From Beijerinckia sp. 28-YEA-48 (GTDB taxonomy: Bacteria; Pseudomonadota; Alphaproteobacteria; Rhizobiales; Beijerinckiaceae): 64,000 bases of DNA. Below, piece after piece: positions 34,390 to 42,889 of the stretch; positions within the stretch are counted from its first letter, which is position 1, and every line of letters starts with the position of its first letter. Location: assembly GCF_900104955.1 (NCBI RefSeq), contig NZ_FNSI01000001.1, positions 3,072,001-3,136,000 of the forward strand, in the 5' to 3' direction. The notes beneath the pieces were generated by a model. It searched no databases, was not told the origin of the DNA, and saw nothing but the letters and a program-made list of their open reading frames with translations. The translations under genes and the position numbers were made by a program.

Positions 34390-35484
34390 TTACTTCTTGC
34401 GCCAGACGATGCTGGAGCTGAGGGCATAGTTCCAGATGGCGCCGACGGCGGCGCCGGCAATGCCCGCCAGCCACCACGTCGGCTCGCGCATGAACAGCCA
34501 ATTGGCCATGCCAACATTGGCGACGGCACCGATGCCGCACACCAGATAGAAGAGCAGCAGGCCATAGACAAAGGCGCCACCGTGCAAGCGGCTGTCGCGA
34601 TAGGTGATCTGGTTGTTGATATAGAAATTCCAGGTCATGGCGACCAAGGTCGCCAGCGATTGCGCCACCGCAAACGACAGGCCGGCGGTGATCAAGGCCA
34701 ATCGCAGCACGATCAGATGCACCACGACACCACTGGCGCCGACGATGGCGAAGAAGACGAAACGCACCGGCAGCAGGCCGCGCGTCAATTTGTTGAGCAA
34801 CAGGCCAGCGAAATCGAGCACGACTCTTGAATCCAGTTTTGACTCGCCCGCATGACGCGGCCGGAAGTCGAAGCCGATCTCTTCCGTCCGCAAACTATCG
34901 CCTGCAGTGATGAGAATATCGGCAAGAATTTTGAAGCCCGATTGTTCGAGCTGTGGCGCCAGACGATCGAACGCCTCGCGGCGCATCATGAAGAAGCCGC
35001 TCAGCACATCATTGACGCCGCGCGGAAAGAAACGCCCGACGATGGTGGCGACAATACGGCTCGAGGCCTCGCGCTTCGCCGACAAGCCGCCAGTGGCGCT
35101 ACCGTCGCCAGCCAGACGCGAGCCAACGACGAGATCGAGCTGGCCCGCTTCCAGCCGTTGCAGCATGCGCGGCAGAATGGCTTCGTCATGCTGCAGATCC
35201 GCGTCCATCACCGCCACATAGGGCGCGGCCGAGGAGAGCATGCCTTCGATACAGGCCCCTGACAGGCCCCGGCGATGGACCCGGCGCAGGCAGCGCACGC
35301 GAGGGTCAGCATCGGCCAACTGTTTGGCCAGTTCCGCCGTGCCATCGGGGCTGTTGTCGTCGACGAAGACCATTTCCCAGCCGCCGGCCGGGCCAAAGGC
35401 TGCGTCGACCCGTCGCACGAGTTCGGCGATGTTGCCGCGCTCATTGAACGTCGGCACGACGATGGTCAGGCGGGGGGAGGACAT
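34390..35484 (-). CDS. GT2 polyprenyl-phosphate glycosyltransferase fused to a GtrA flippase domain
   Basis: 364 residues from the ATG at 35484 (MSSPRLTIVVPTFNERGNI). Residues ~1-230 are a DPM1/GtrB-type GT2 with VFVDDNSPDGT, MDADLQHDE (metal-binding DxD) and VVGSRLAGDG. Residues ~235-364 are a four-helix GtrA domain (LPVRFVFFAIVGASGVVVHL..., ATLVAMTWNFYINNQITY). GtrB loads a sugar on undecaprenyl phosphate and GtrA is thought to flip it; here both are one chain. It is divergent from a GT39 transferase (121 bp between starts) that could use the flipped sugar. Confidence 0.92.
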   Translation of the reverse strand: MSSPRLTIVVPTFNERGNIAELVRRVDAAFGPAGGWEMVFVDDNSPDGTAELAKQLADADPRVRCLRRVHRRGLSGACIEGMLSSAAPYVAVMDADLQHDEAILPRMLQRLEAGQLDLVVGSRLAGDGSATGGLSAKREASSRIVATIVGRFFPRGVNDVLSGFFMMRREAFDRLAPQLEQSGFKILADILITAGDSLRTEEIGFDFRPRHAGESKLDSRVVLDFAGLLLNKLTRGLLPVRFVFFAIVGASGVVVHLIVLRLALITAGLSFAVAQSLATLVAMTWNFYINNQITYRDSRLHGGAFVYGLLLFYLVCGIGAVANVGMANWLFMREPTWWLAGIAGAAVGAIWNYALSSSIVWRKK

Positions 35485-35605
35485 GGGGGATCGATTAGCC
35501 GTTGCATCCGCACGGGGCAACCGGCAAATCGCCCGAATCGGCCCCCGTTGACTTCGCCACGCGCAGCGTGTGGGGATCGCCCCGCCAGACTAACGAGGAC
35601 ATGCC

Positions 35606-37150
35606 GTGCCGAATCCAGCCCAAACCAGGAGCCAGACGACCGATTTCGCTCGGGCCGCCCTGATCGTCCTCGCCGTCGCGGCGCTGTTCCGGGTGATCCT
35701 GGCGGCCAATCTGGGGCTCGGCATCGATGAGACCTATACGGTCGTCACCGCCCGCCATCTGGAATGGAGCTATTTCGACCATCCGCCGCTCGCCTGGTGG
35801 ATCACGGGCCTGACGGAGCGGCTGGCGGGCACGGAATGGGCGCCCGTCGTGCGGCTGCCCTTCATTCTGCTCGGCTGCCTGACCGGCTGGATGCTGTTTC
35901 TGCTGACCCGGCGGCTCTACGACGCACGCGCGGGCTTTTTCGCCGTTCTGGCCTATGTCTGCGCGCCCGTCACCGGCGTCACCGCCGGCACCTTCGTCGT
36001 GCCCGACGGTCCGCTGATGCTGGCCATGATCGCTGGCGCCTATTGCCTGGCCCGTGCCCTGCTCGACGACCCCGCGGCCGCCGGACGCTGGTGGATCGCA
36101 GCCGGCGTCTGCGGCGGACTGGCGCTCCTATCGAAATATCATGGCATCTTCCTGTTCGCGGGCACCGGCCTGTTTCTGGTGACGAGCCGCACCCAACGGC
36201 GCTGGTTCCTGTCGCCCTGGCCCTATTTGGGCTTCCTGATCGCGGTCGCGCTGTTCCTGCCCGTCCTCATTTGGAATGCCGAAAACGGCTGGGTGTCCTT
36301 CCTGTTCCAGGGCGGGCGCGGCGGCGCGGCGCAACTGCGGCTGCTGGCGCCGCTGACCGTCCTCGGCGGCCAGGCCTTGTTCCTCTTGCCCTGGATCTGG
36401 TTCGGCCTGGTGGCGACCGGCATCGGCGCGGTACGACGCGGCCCCGCCGACAGCCGGTCCTGGCTGCTCTTGTGTCTGGCGATCGGCCCGATCCTCGTTT
36501 TCACTCTTGTCGCCGCCTGGTCCTCGACCCGCGTGTTCCCGCATTGGGCGGCGCCCGGCTATCTGATGCTGTTCCCGCTGCTCGGCGCGGCGGTCTCGGC
36601 GCGCTGGGACAAGGCGGCCTCGCGTATGCGGGGATGGGCCAAGGCCACGGCCATCGTCACCGCCACGGCCATCGTCATCGCTTCGACGTTTGCCCGTATC
36701 GGCTGGCCACCGGTGCCGCTCGCCGCTTTGGAGAAGATGCGCGATCCGCTGATCGAGACGACCGACTGGCATGATCTCTCAACGGCCCTGGCCGCCCGCG
36801 GTCTGCTCGGCAAGCCCAACACCTTCGTCACCGGCCTGCGCTGGCTACATACGGCGAAGATCGATTACGGGTTACGCGGCCAGATGCCCGTTTTGTGCAT
36901 TTGCGACGATCCGCGCGGCTATGGCGTGCTGGCGCCGGCAGAGCCTTTTGTCGGCCAGGATGCGGTGATCGTGCGGCCGCTGCCGGATTTCCAGAGTGTC
37001 GAGTCGCTTGTCGGCAAGAACTTCGACTCGATCGAACCGCTCGGCACCATCGATATCACCCGCGCCGGCAAACCCTCGCTGCAAGCCGAGCTCTATCTCG
37101 GCCGCCGGTTGAAGCCAGGCTGGCAACCACCATGGCGCGCGACGCCTTGA
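35606..37150 (+). CDS. GT39 (ArnT/PMT-like) membrane glycosyltransferase
   Basis: 514 residues from a GTG at 35606 preceded by GAGG (35594-35597). Around ten membrane helices follow a short cytoplasmic start. The periplasmic loop 1 has LGIDETYTVVTARHLEWSYFDHPPLAWW, containing the Asp-Glu pair (about 41-42) and FDHPPL of GT39 enzymes that take sugars from polyprenyl phosphate and transfer them to lipid A, glycans or proteins outside the membrane. The C-terminal ~130 residues are a soluble periplasmic domain. Neighbours (GtrB-GtrA fusion, lpxK) suggest an LPS target. Confidence 0.88.
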   Translation: MPNPAQTRSQTTDFARAALIVLAVAALFRVILAANLGLGIDETYTVVTARHLEWSYFDHPPLAWWITGLTERLAGTEWAPVVRLPFILLGCLTGWMLFLLTRRLYDARAGFFAVLAYVCAPVTGVTAGTFVVPDGPLMLAMIAGAYCLARALLDDPAAAGRWWIAAGVCGGLALLSKYHGIFLFAGTGLFLVTSRTQRRWFLSPWPYLGFLIAVALFLPVLIWNAENGWVSFLFQGGRGGAAQLRLLAPLTVLGGQALFLLPWIWFGLVATGIGAVRRGPADSRSWLLLCLAIGPILVFTLVAAWSSTRVFPHWAAPGYLMLFPLLGAAVSARWDKAASRMRGWAKATAIVTATAIVIASTFARIGWPPVPLAALEKMRDPLIETTDWHDLSTALAARGLLGKPNTFVTGLRWLHTAKIDYGLRGQMPVLCICDDPRGYGVLAPAEPFVGQDAVIVRPLPDFQSVESLVGKNFDSIEPLGTIDITRAGKPSLQAELYLGRRLKPGWQPPWRATP

Positions 37151-37163
37151 AGAGGTTGATGCT

Positions 37164-38564
37164 TTAGCTGCTCGTTGGCTCAGGCGCGCGCACCACGGTC
37201 ACCGTGCAATGGGCGCGGGCCACCACTTCCGACGACACGCTGCCGAGATAGCGGCGCAGAGTGGAGTGTCCGCGCGCGCAGATCAGAATCTGATCAGCGT
37301 GGCTGGTGCGGGCGAATTCCAGCAGCGACTCAGCGATATCCAACGCTTCCAGCACATGAAACGACAGCTTGCCCTGATCGAGCCCCAGCGGTCGTGCCCA
37401 ATCTTTCAGTTCGACCAGACGCTGCACATGCTTGTTGCGACCGTCGGAATCGAAGGCTTCGTGCATGAAGACAGCGGACAGCTTCATCACATTGATGCAA
37501 GCAATCCGCACATCGGCAACAGAGGCCACCACGCGTTGGGTTTCGACGAACAAGGCCTCGGCGAGATATTCGAAGCCTTCGGAAAGATCGACGCAGACGA
37601 TGACGATCGGATCGGATGTCGCCGAATAGGGCTGCGGTTCAGCCGGCGGCAGAGCACGCGCCTTGAGCCAGGCGCGCAGTTGCAGGAACAGACTTGAGCG
37701 CTTCAACCGTTCGGCGCGCTCGGTCAGCTTCACCGCATCGGGATGTTGCAGGTTAAAGGCGAGGCGCGCTGCCGTCTGGTAGCGCTTGGCCGGATTGGGC
37801 TCGACGCAGCGCAGGATGATCTCCTGCAACCAGGGCGGCACATCGGGTCTGATCTTGCGCGGCGGCACGGGATCGCGCCACAGCCGCGTGCGCAAAGCCT
37901 GGCGCGATTGCGGCAGGCCGAAAGGTCGCTCGCCTGTCGCCAAATGATAGAGCAGCACGCCCAGCGAGAAGATATCGGAGCGCGGATCGCTACGGTCCTG
38001 GCGCACCTGCTCCGGCGAAATATAGGGCGCGGTGCCCATCGGCAGGCGGAACTCGGCTTCGAGCAGATCCGGCATCTCGAGATGGCGCGATAGGCCGAAA
38101 TCGATGAAGACCGCTTCGCCGGTCTTCCGCATCACGATGTTGGACGGCTTGATGTCGTGATGGATGACCTTCTGCCGATGCAGGTCGACGAGGGCGGTCG
38201 CCACTTTCTGGCCGATGGCTGCGACTTCTTGCGGCGGCAGCGGCGACTTTTCGAACAAGGGATAAAGCGTTTCGCCGTCGATATATTCCATCGCGATGTA
38301 GGGACGGCGGGCATAGTCGCCTACGCTATAGACCTTCGGCACATGGATGCCCGACAGGCGCGGCAGAATCATCATCTCCATTTCGAAGCCGACGATCACC
38401 GTCGCATCATCGGCGTCGATGATCTTGGGCACTTTGAAGAGGACACGACCCGGAATATCGGGATGGCTGGCGCGGTAGATGATCGCCATGCCACCGACGT
38501 GCACCTGCTCCTCGACGGTGAAGCCGTCGATGACCTCCCCGATCCGCACGTCCATTTTGCTCAT
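37164..38564 (-). CDS. Ser/Thr protein kinase with C-terminal universal stress protein domain
   Basis: 466 residues. Kinase domain ~residues 15-280: FKVPK (Lys44), Glu61 in GFEMEMM, catalytic HHDIKPSN (135-142), IDFGLSR (DFG 155-157), SPEQVR in place of APE, and SDIFSLGVLLYHL. The glycine loop is degenerate (VHVGGM, first Gly missing). After a basic linker, residues ~325-463 form a UspA domain with ATP-binding ARGHSTLRRYLGSVSSEVV. No membrane segment, so it is cytosolic, unlike PknB. It lies 15 bp after a metallophosphoesterase gene, forming a two-gene operon. Confidence 0.93.
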   Translation of the reverse strand: MSKMDVRIGEVIDGFTVEEQVHVGGMAIIYRASHPDIPGRVLFKVPKIIDADDATVIVGFEMEMMILPRLSGIHVPKVYSVGDYARRPYIAMEYIDGETLYPLFEKSPLPPQEVAAIGQKVATALVDLHRQKVIHHDIKPSNIVMRKTGEAVFIDFGLSRHLEMPDLLEAEFRLPMGTAPYISPEQVRQDRSDPRSDIFSLGVLLYHLATGERPFGLPQSRQALRTRLWRDPVPPRKIRPDVPPWLQEIILRCVEPNPAKRYQTAARLAFNLQHPDAVKLTERAERLKRSSLFLQLRAWLKARALPPAEPQPYSATSDPIVIVCVDLSEGFEYLAEALFVETQRVVASVADVRIACINVMKLSAVFMHEAFDSDGRNKHVQRLVELKDWARPLGLDQGKLSFHVLEALDIAESLLEFARTSHADQILICARGHSTLRRYLGSVSSEVVARAHCTVTVVRAPEPTSS

Positions 38565-38579
38565 GACGTGCTCATAGCT

Positions 38580-39323
38580 CTATCGGCCAATGAACAGGCG
38601 CGCGCCCAGAATTTTCGGTAGATCGGCGGCATGGATCTTTCGGGCTGCCTCCTCGATGTCATAGGGCACGCGCCAATATGTCAGTTCATTCTTGGTCGTG
38701 TCGAGAATGCTGTAGGCCGCCGACGGATTTTTATCACGCGGCTGGCCGACGGCGCCCTGGACCGCCAACCATTGGCGATGACCGACCAGGGGGATCGGCG
38801 CGCCGGGTTTGGGCGTAAAGAGCTTCGCCGGTTTGGCCGGCGTCATATGGTACAATTGCGGAATGTGGATGTGTCCGCAAAAGGTCAGCCGCTGGCGCGT
38901 GGCGCGCAGGCTGCGTTCGGCGCTGCTCTCGTCGCCGACATAGAGCCACTGCGTCGGCGCCGACGCATCCGAATGAACATAGAGGCGATCTTCATCCTCC
39001 ACCCGCATCAGCAGGCTTTCGAGAAAGTCGCGCCGCGGCTGATCGAGCTGGTTATGGGTCCATTCGATGGCCGCTTTGGCATAGTCATTCATGCCGGTGG
39101 TGATGCCCTTGGCGGCGGCGTAATCGTGATTGCCCATCAAAGCGACGGCGCCATCGGCGCACAGATCGGCCACCCGCTCAACGATATAGGCGGGATCGGC
39201 GCCATAGCCAACGAGATCCCCGAGAAAGACGAATTGATCGATGTTCTGGCGGACCGCATGGGCGAAGCAGGCGTCAAAGGCCTCGCGATTGCCGTGAATG
39301 TCCGAAAAGAAGCAGATACGCAT
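38580..39323 (-). CDS. Metallophosphoesterase (calcineurin-like, cytosolic)
   Basis: 247 residues. The five metal motifs are intact: FFSDIHGN (about 5-12), GDLVGYGADP (35-44), GNHD (about 64-67), VHSDAS, and CGHIHIP near 148-154. The family splits phosphomonoesters or nucleotides with two metals; relatives include ApaH/PrpE-like and YfcE-like enzymes. Its start is 166 bp beyond the atpF terminator. As first gene in an operon with the kinase-USP protein, it could reverse the kinase's phosphorylation or act on a nucleotide sensed by the USP domain (inference). Confidence 0.9.
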   Translation of the reverse strand: MRICFFSDIHGNREAFDACFAHAVRQNIDQFVFLGDLVGYGADPAYIVERVADLCADGAVALMGNHDYAAAKGITTGMNDYAKAAIEWTHNQLDQPRRDFLESLLMRVEDEDRLYVHSDASAPTQWLYVGDESSAERSLRATRQRLTFCGHIHIPQLYHMTPAKPAKLFTPKPGAPIPLVGHRQWLAVQGAVGQPRDKNPSAAYSILDTTKNELTYWRVPYDIEEAARKIHAADLPKILGARLFIGR

Positions 39324-39434
39324 AAGCGGGCTTGCCCTCGATACCCTTCACTCCCGCCGGCGGCGGTATTGGTCAAGCGCCGACCTCTTTAACTTAGCGC
39401 ACACCTACCTTGACCGCAGCTAATTGCAAAGAAA

Positions 39435-39459
39435 AAACCCCGGAGATTCCCCGGGGTTT
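39435..39459 (-). terminator. Intrinsic terminator of the F0 ATP synthase operon
   Basis: Stem AAACCCCGG (39435-39443) / CCGGGGTTT (39451-39459) with a 7-nt loop. Read on the minus strand it is followed by a T run (complement of the A run at 39432-39437). It lies 30 bp after the atpF stop and before the phosphoesterase gene. Confidence 0.85.
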
Positions 39460-39489
39460 GATCAGAAGCTTGTGTTTGGCGCTGAGTGC

Positions 39490-39978
39490 TTAGTGGACCA
39501 GCCGGCTTTTCAGCTCGCCGATGCCCTTGGTGATCAGGTTGGCGGCGGCCTCGCCCTTGGTCTCGACCTTCAGGACCGTTTCGGCGGCCTTGACGGCAAT
39601 GTCGGCGACGATGGCGCGCACGTCATTGGTGGCCTGGGCCTCAGCCATGGCGATCTTCGCCTCGGCCTGTTTGGTGCGCCGGGCAACGAAATCCTGCATG
39701 CGCTCGGCGGTTTCCTTGGCCATGGCTTCCGCTTCGGTCTTGGCTTGCGCCACGATCGCATCGGCCTCGGCCTGCGCCTCAATCGCCTTCTTCTTGAACG
39801 AGGCGAGCACGGCTTCCGCCTCCTCGCGCAGGCGACGGGCCTGGTCGAGTTCGTCGGCGATCATTTTGCTACGGCCATCAAGCCCGCTCAGAATCGTCCG
39901 ATGCACGCCGAGATAGCCCAGCAACAGCACGAAGAGGACGAAACCGACGGCGACGTAAAATTCGGCATCGAAATGCAT
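39490..39978 (-). CDS. atpF: ATP synthase F0 subunit b
   Basis: 162 residues. A single N-terminal membrane helix (FYVAVGFVLFVLLLGYLGVH) is followed by a long charged helix (about 35-150) rich in Ala, Glu and Lys that forms the peripheral stalk dimer with b'. Last gene of the F0 operon, 11 bp after b' and followed by a strong terminator. Acts as stator between the a subunit and F1, which is encoded elsewhere, as is normal in this group. Confidence 0.95.
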   Translation of the reverse strand: MHFDAEFYVAVGFVLFVLLLGYLGVHRTILSGLDGRSKMIADELDQARRLREEAEAVLASFKKKAIEAQAEADAIVAQAKTEAEAMAKETAERMQDFVARRTKQAEAKIAMAEAQATNDVRAIVADIAVKAAETVLKVETKGEAAANLITKGIGELKSRLVH

Positions 39979-39989
39979 GGGGCGAACTC

Positions 39990-40535
39990 CTAGCCGATCT
40001 TCTCGGCGGCGACCGCACGGGCGAGCGCGCCCGCATCGGCACCCTTGCCGGTGATGTGCTTGATGATCTCACCAGCGGTGTCGGTGGCGAGAGATGCGAC
40101 CGAGCCCATGGCCTGCGCCTTGGTCGAAGCGATCTGCGCTTCCGCGGCGGCGAGCTTGTCGTTGAGGCCAGCCTCAAGCGTTTTGCGATCGCTCTCGATC
40201 TGAACGTTCAGCTTGTCGCGCATCTGCTGCACGGTGGTCTGCGCATTGCCCTTGGCATCGCTCAACGCCTTTTCATAGGCGACGGCGGCGTCATCGGCCT
40301 GCTTCTGCATGTCGGCGGCGCTCTTGAGATCGCCGGTGATGCGGCCCTCACGCGTCTGGAGGATTTCAGCGACGCGCGGCAGCGCCACCCGCGACATCAG
40401 CCAGTAGAGCAGACCGAAAGTGATCGCGAGCCAGACGAGCTGCGAGGCGAACCACGTCGGATCGAACGGCGGAAACACGGCTTCAGCGGCGGCACCGGCG
40501 GCCGGTGTTGCTGCATAGGCGCTGGAGATGAGCAT
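39990..40535 (-). CDS. ATP synthase F0 subunit b' (second b-type subunit)
   Basis: 181 residues. An Ala-rich N-terminal extension (AATPAAGAAAEAVFPPFD) precedes the membrane helix FASQLVWLAITFGLLYWLM, typical of b' in photosynthetic and alphaproteobacterial enzymes. RVALPRVAEILQTREGRI follows, then the coiled-coil stalk. It pairs with subunit b in the stator. Named atpF' or atpG in different genomes, so no symbol is given. Position between atpE and atpF is the standard order. Confidence 0.94.
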   Translation of the reverse strand: MLISSAYAATPAAGAAAEAVFPPFDPTWFASQLVWLAITFGLLYWLMSRVALPRVAEILQTREGRITGDLKSAADMQKQADDAAVAYEKALSDAKGNAQTTVQQMRDKLNVQIESDRKTLEAGLNDKLAAAEAQIASTKAQAMGSVASLATDTAGEIIKHITGKGADAGALARAVAAEKIG

Positions 40536-40611
40536 GCTGCTATCCCGAAAACGGTGTGGAGTGAAACGAGCAAGAATGCCGCGCGCACCGATGTGCGCGC
40601 GGCTTCAGTTC

Positions 40612-40839
40612 TTACTTCACGAACAGCAGGATGATCGCGACGAGAAACGCGAAAATGCCGAGACCTTCCGCGAGCGCGGCGCCGATGAAGGCGCGGCCGA
40701 ACTGACCGTCGGCGGCCGACGGGTTGCGCAGAGCGCCGGAGAGGAAGTTACCGAAAATCGTACCGACGCCGACGGCGGCGATGCCCATGCCGATCGCCGC
40801 GAGACCTGCGCCAATCCATTTTGCTGCTACGGGATCCAT
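40612..40839 (-). CDS. atpE: ATP synthase F0 subunit c
   Basis: 75 residues, two membrane helices joined by the polar loop [10 protein letters not shown]. The proton-carrying carboxylate is the Glu in [15 protein letters not shown] on helix 2, as usual in alphaproteobacteria. It forms the rotating c-ring. 76 bp separate it from b' and 52 bp from atpB, both with room for the higher translation that subunit c needs. Confidence 0.97.
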   Translation of the reverse strand: MDPVAAKWIGAGLAAIGMGIAAVGVGTIFGNFLSGALRNPSAADGQFGRAFIGAALAEGLGIFAFLVAIILLFVK

Positions 40840-40891
40840 ATTGAACTCCTGTTCGTGTGTTGTGGGCGACTATTTGTTGTTCAATGAATTA

Positions 40892-41653
40892 TCAGTGGCC
40901 CGGGTGAATTGCGTCGTTCAGATAGACGCAAGTTAGAATGGCGAAAACATACGCCTGAAGAACAGCGACCAGCAGCTCGAAAGCCGTCAGGCCGACGATG
41001 GCGAGAAGCGGCAGCGGCGCCAGAATGGACGCTGCACCAGCGCCAGTCAGCATGACCACAAAGCCAGCGAACACTTTCAAGGTGATGTGGCCGGCGAGCA
41101 TGTTGGCGAAAAGACGAACCGAGAGTGAGATCGGCCGCGACACGAAGGAGATCACTTCGATCATCATGAGGAACGGCAGCAGGAACGGCGAAACGCCGGA
41201 CGGCACGAACAGCTTCAAGAAATGCATGCCGTGCTTGTAGAAGCCGTAGATGATGACGGTGAGGATGACGAGCGCCGCCAGAGCGAAGGTGACGATGATC
41301 TGGCTGGTCACCGTGTAGGTGTAGGGGATCAGGCCGAGCACGTTCGAGAAGACAACGAACATGAACAGAGAGAACACCAGCGGGAAGAACTTCATGCCGT
41401 GATCGCCGGCGGTTGAGCGCACGGTCGAGGCGACGAATTCATAAGCCATTTCGGCGGCGGCCTGCAGGCGGCCCGGCACCAGAGCCTTGCTGCTCGTGCC
41501 CCACAGCATCAACAGCGAGATGCCGGCCAGAATGATGACCATGAACAAGGAAGAATTGGTGAAGGAGACGTCAACATTGCCGAGACCGATCTTCACGATC
41601 GGATGAATCTCAAACTGGTGGATCGGATCGATCGCGTTTGCTTCAGCCGCCAC
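40892..41653 (-). CDS. atpB: ATP synthase F0 subunit a
   Basis: 253 residues with five or six membrane helices. The essential Arg region appears as [22 protein letters not shown], and the C-terminal [27 protein letters not shown] is diagnostic. It forms the proton half-channels next to the c-ring. Lies 33 bp after atpI and before atpE. Confidence 0.97.
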   Translation of the reverse strand: MAAEANAIDPIHQFEIHPIVKIGLGNVDVSFTNSSLFMVIILAGISLLMLWGTSSKALVPGRLQAAAEMAYEFVASTVRSTAGDHGMKFFPLVFSLFMFVVFSNVLGLIPYTYTVTSQIIVTFALAALVILTVIIYGFYKHGMHFLKLFVPSGVSPFLLPFLMMIEVISFVSRPISLSVRLFANMLAGHITLKVFAGFVVMLTGAGAASILAPLPLLAIVGLTAFELLVAVLQAYVFAILTCVYLNDAIHPGH

Positions 41654-41686
41654 TTCGTCACCCTTCTCATCAGCGCAAGATGCGCA

Positions 41687-42076
41687 TCAGGCCTTGTCTT
41701 CGTCTTTCGGCTTTGCCGGTCCGGTCGGACGCGAGGCAATGCGATAGACATTATAGAAACCCGCCGCCGTCCCCAGCCCCAGAAAGAGGATGAGAAACAA
41801 CGGCGTCGTTGAAAACCACGCATCGAGCTGCCAGCCGATTAGAAAACCGACCACAACCCCCGCCACGAACTCCGACAGGACGCGGATGCCTAAACTCAGC
41901 GCCCGCCCCGTCTCGGCTCCCGAGAAGTCCGTATTCGCCCCTGCCTTGCGCTCACGCGCTTCAAGGTTCTGGTCCTTCAGCGCGCCCGACAAACGGTCGA
42001 GACGCGCGCGAAGTTCAAGATCCTCGCGGCTCCGGCGAGCTTCGTCACTTTCGTCCCCGGACATCAGCGGTCTCAT
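41687..42076 (-). CDS. atpI: AtpI/AtpZ-type ATP synthase assembly protein
   Basis: 129 residues from the ATG at 42076, or 125 from 42064 (MSGDESDE), which looks more like family starts; neither has a strong ribosome site. A charged N-terminal region (ELRARLDRLSGALK) is followed by two membrane helices: LSEFVAGVVVGFLIGWQLD and LFLILFLGLGTAAGFYNVYR, typical of AtpI. It assists c-ring assembly and possibly Mg2+ supply. First gene of the F0 operon. Confidence 0.9.
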   Translation of the reverse strand: MRPLMSGDESDEARRSREDLELRARLDRLSGALKDQNLEARERKAGANTDFSGAETGRALSLGIRVLSEFVAGVVVGFLIGWQLDAWFSTTPLFLILFLGLGTAAGFYNVYRIASRPTGPAKPKDEDKA

Positions 42077-42145
42077 GCGGCGCGGCCTGCGCTCGCGCAA
42101 GTGCGACGCCTGAAAAAATGAGAGATTCCCTTGCGAGCCGGGCGC

Positions 42146-42174
42146 AACATATTGACGCGGGTATGGCCTGTCAA
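42146..42174 (-). promoter_or_regulatory. Candidate sigma-70 promoter of the atp (F0) operon
   Basis: On the minus strand, TTGACA (42174-42169) and TATGTT (42151-42146) are separated by 17 bp. The start would fall near 42139, giving a ~65-nt leader before atpI. The -35 is a perfect consensus and the -10 matches 4 of 6. Confidence 0.6.
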
Positions 42175-42204
42175 TGCATCTGCGCGCCGATCGCAAAACA
42201 GGAA

Positions 42205-42235
42205 GTATCAGTCTTTTCATTATCTTGTAAGATAC
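42205..42235. promoter_or_regulatory. Nested inverted repeats, candidate MarR-type operator
   Basis: TATCTT-GT-AAGATA (42221-42234) is a perfect palindrome with 6-bp arms. An outer GTATC (42205-42209) / GATAC (42231-42235) pair extends over it. It lies in the divergent space between atpI and the MarR gene at 42364. It could be the MarR autoregulatory site, but is about 130 bp from that start. Confidence 0.4.
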
Positions 42236-42363
42236 CAAAGGGGCTTTTCCCCGGACCAGGTTTCTGCTCGGATGAAAAGCCGCGCCCAATGGCCTAAGCA
42301 GCGGATGAAGCACGCAAGCCAGTTCTGGCGCGAAGGGACGAAACAGCCTTGGAATCACAGACC

Positions 42364-42813
42364 ATGCGCCCGCTCTACGATCTGCCTGGACATCTGGTGC
42401 GGCGGCTGCAGCAAGTCACCCAGAATATCTATGAAAGCGAGGCGAAATCCTTTGGCGTGACCCACGCCCAGTTCGCCATCCTGCAAACGGTCCAGCTCAT
42501 GCCTGGGCTCGAACAACGGGAGATCGCGGCGGCGGCCGGCTACGATTCGGTGACGGCCAGCCACATCATCCGCAAACTCGAGACCATGAAGATGCTTCGC
42601 CGAGACAAGGGCAGCCGCTCCCGCCGTGGCCACTCGCTCCACCTGACGGCGGCGGGCGCCGAAAAGCTCGAACAGATGCTGCCGGCCCTGACCCGGGTGC
42701 AGGAACGCGTCATCGAGCGCCTGCCCGCAGACAAGCGGGACCTGTTCCTTGAGCTGCTTTCGGAGATCGCCGGGGTGGAAAATTCCTATTGGAATTCCGC
42801 GGCTCAAAAATAA
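42364..42813 (+). CDS. MarR family transcriptional regulator
   Basis: 149 residues from the ATG at 42364 (MRPLYDLPGHLVRRLQQ); an in-frame TTG at 42349 would add five residues. Winged helix: VTHAQFAILQTV, QREIAAAAGYDSVTASHIIRKLETMKMLRR, wing KGSRSRRGHSLHLTAAG. It differs from the MarR at 4635 and has two basic residues in place of the usual Asp-Arg-Arg wing. It is 76 bp before an MFS transporter operon transcribed in the same direction, which it likely controls. Confidence 0.9.
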   Translation: MRPLYDLPGHLVRRLQQVTQNIYESEAKSFGVTHAQFAILQTVQLMPGLEQREIAAAAGYDSVTASHIIRKLETMKMLRRDKGSRSRRGHSLHLTAAGAEKLEQMLPALTRVQERVIERLPADKRDLFLELLSEIAGVENSYWNSAAQK

Positions 42814-42889
42814 GTGCACTAATTATTGACAGATCGAAGCTGACCCGGCACATTCCCTCGGCATAATCGCCAAGTCCGGGGAGGACGCC

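Noticed and set aside
42826-42867. Promoter of the MFS operon (TTGACA at 42826, CATAAT at 42862)
   Set aside because: The two elements are 30 bp apart, and at 17 bp the -10 would be CACATT, so no convincing promoter could be assigned.
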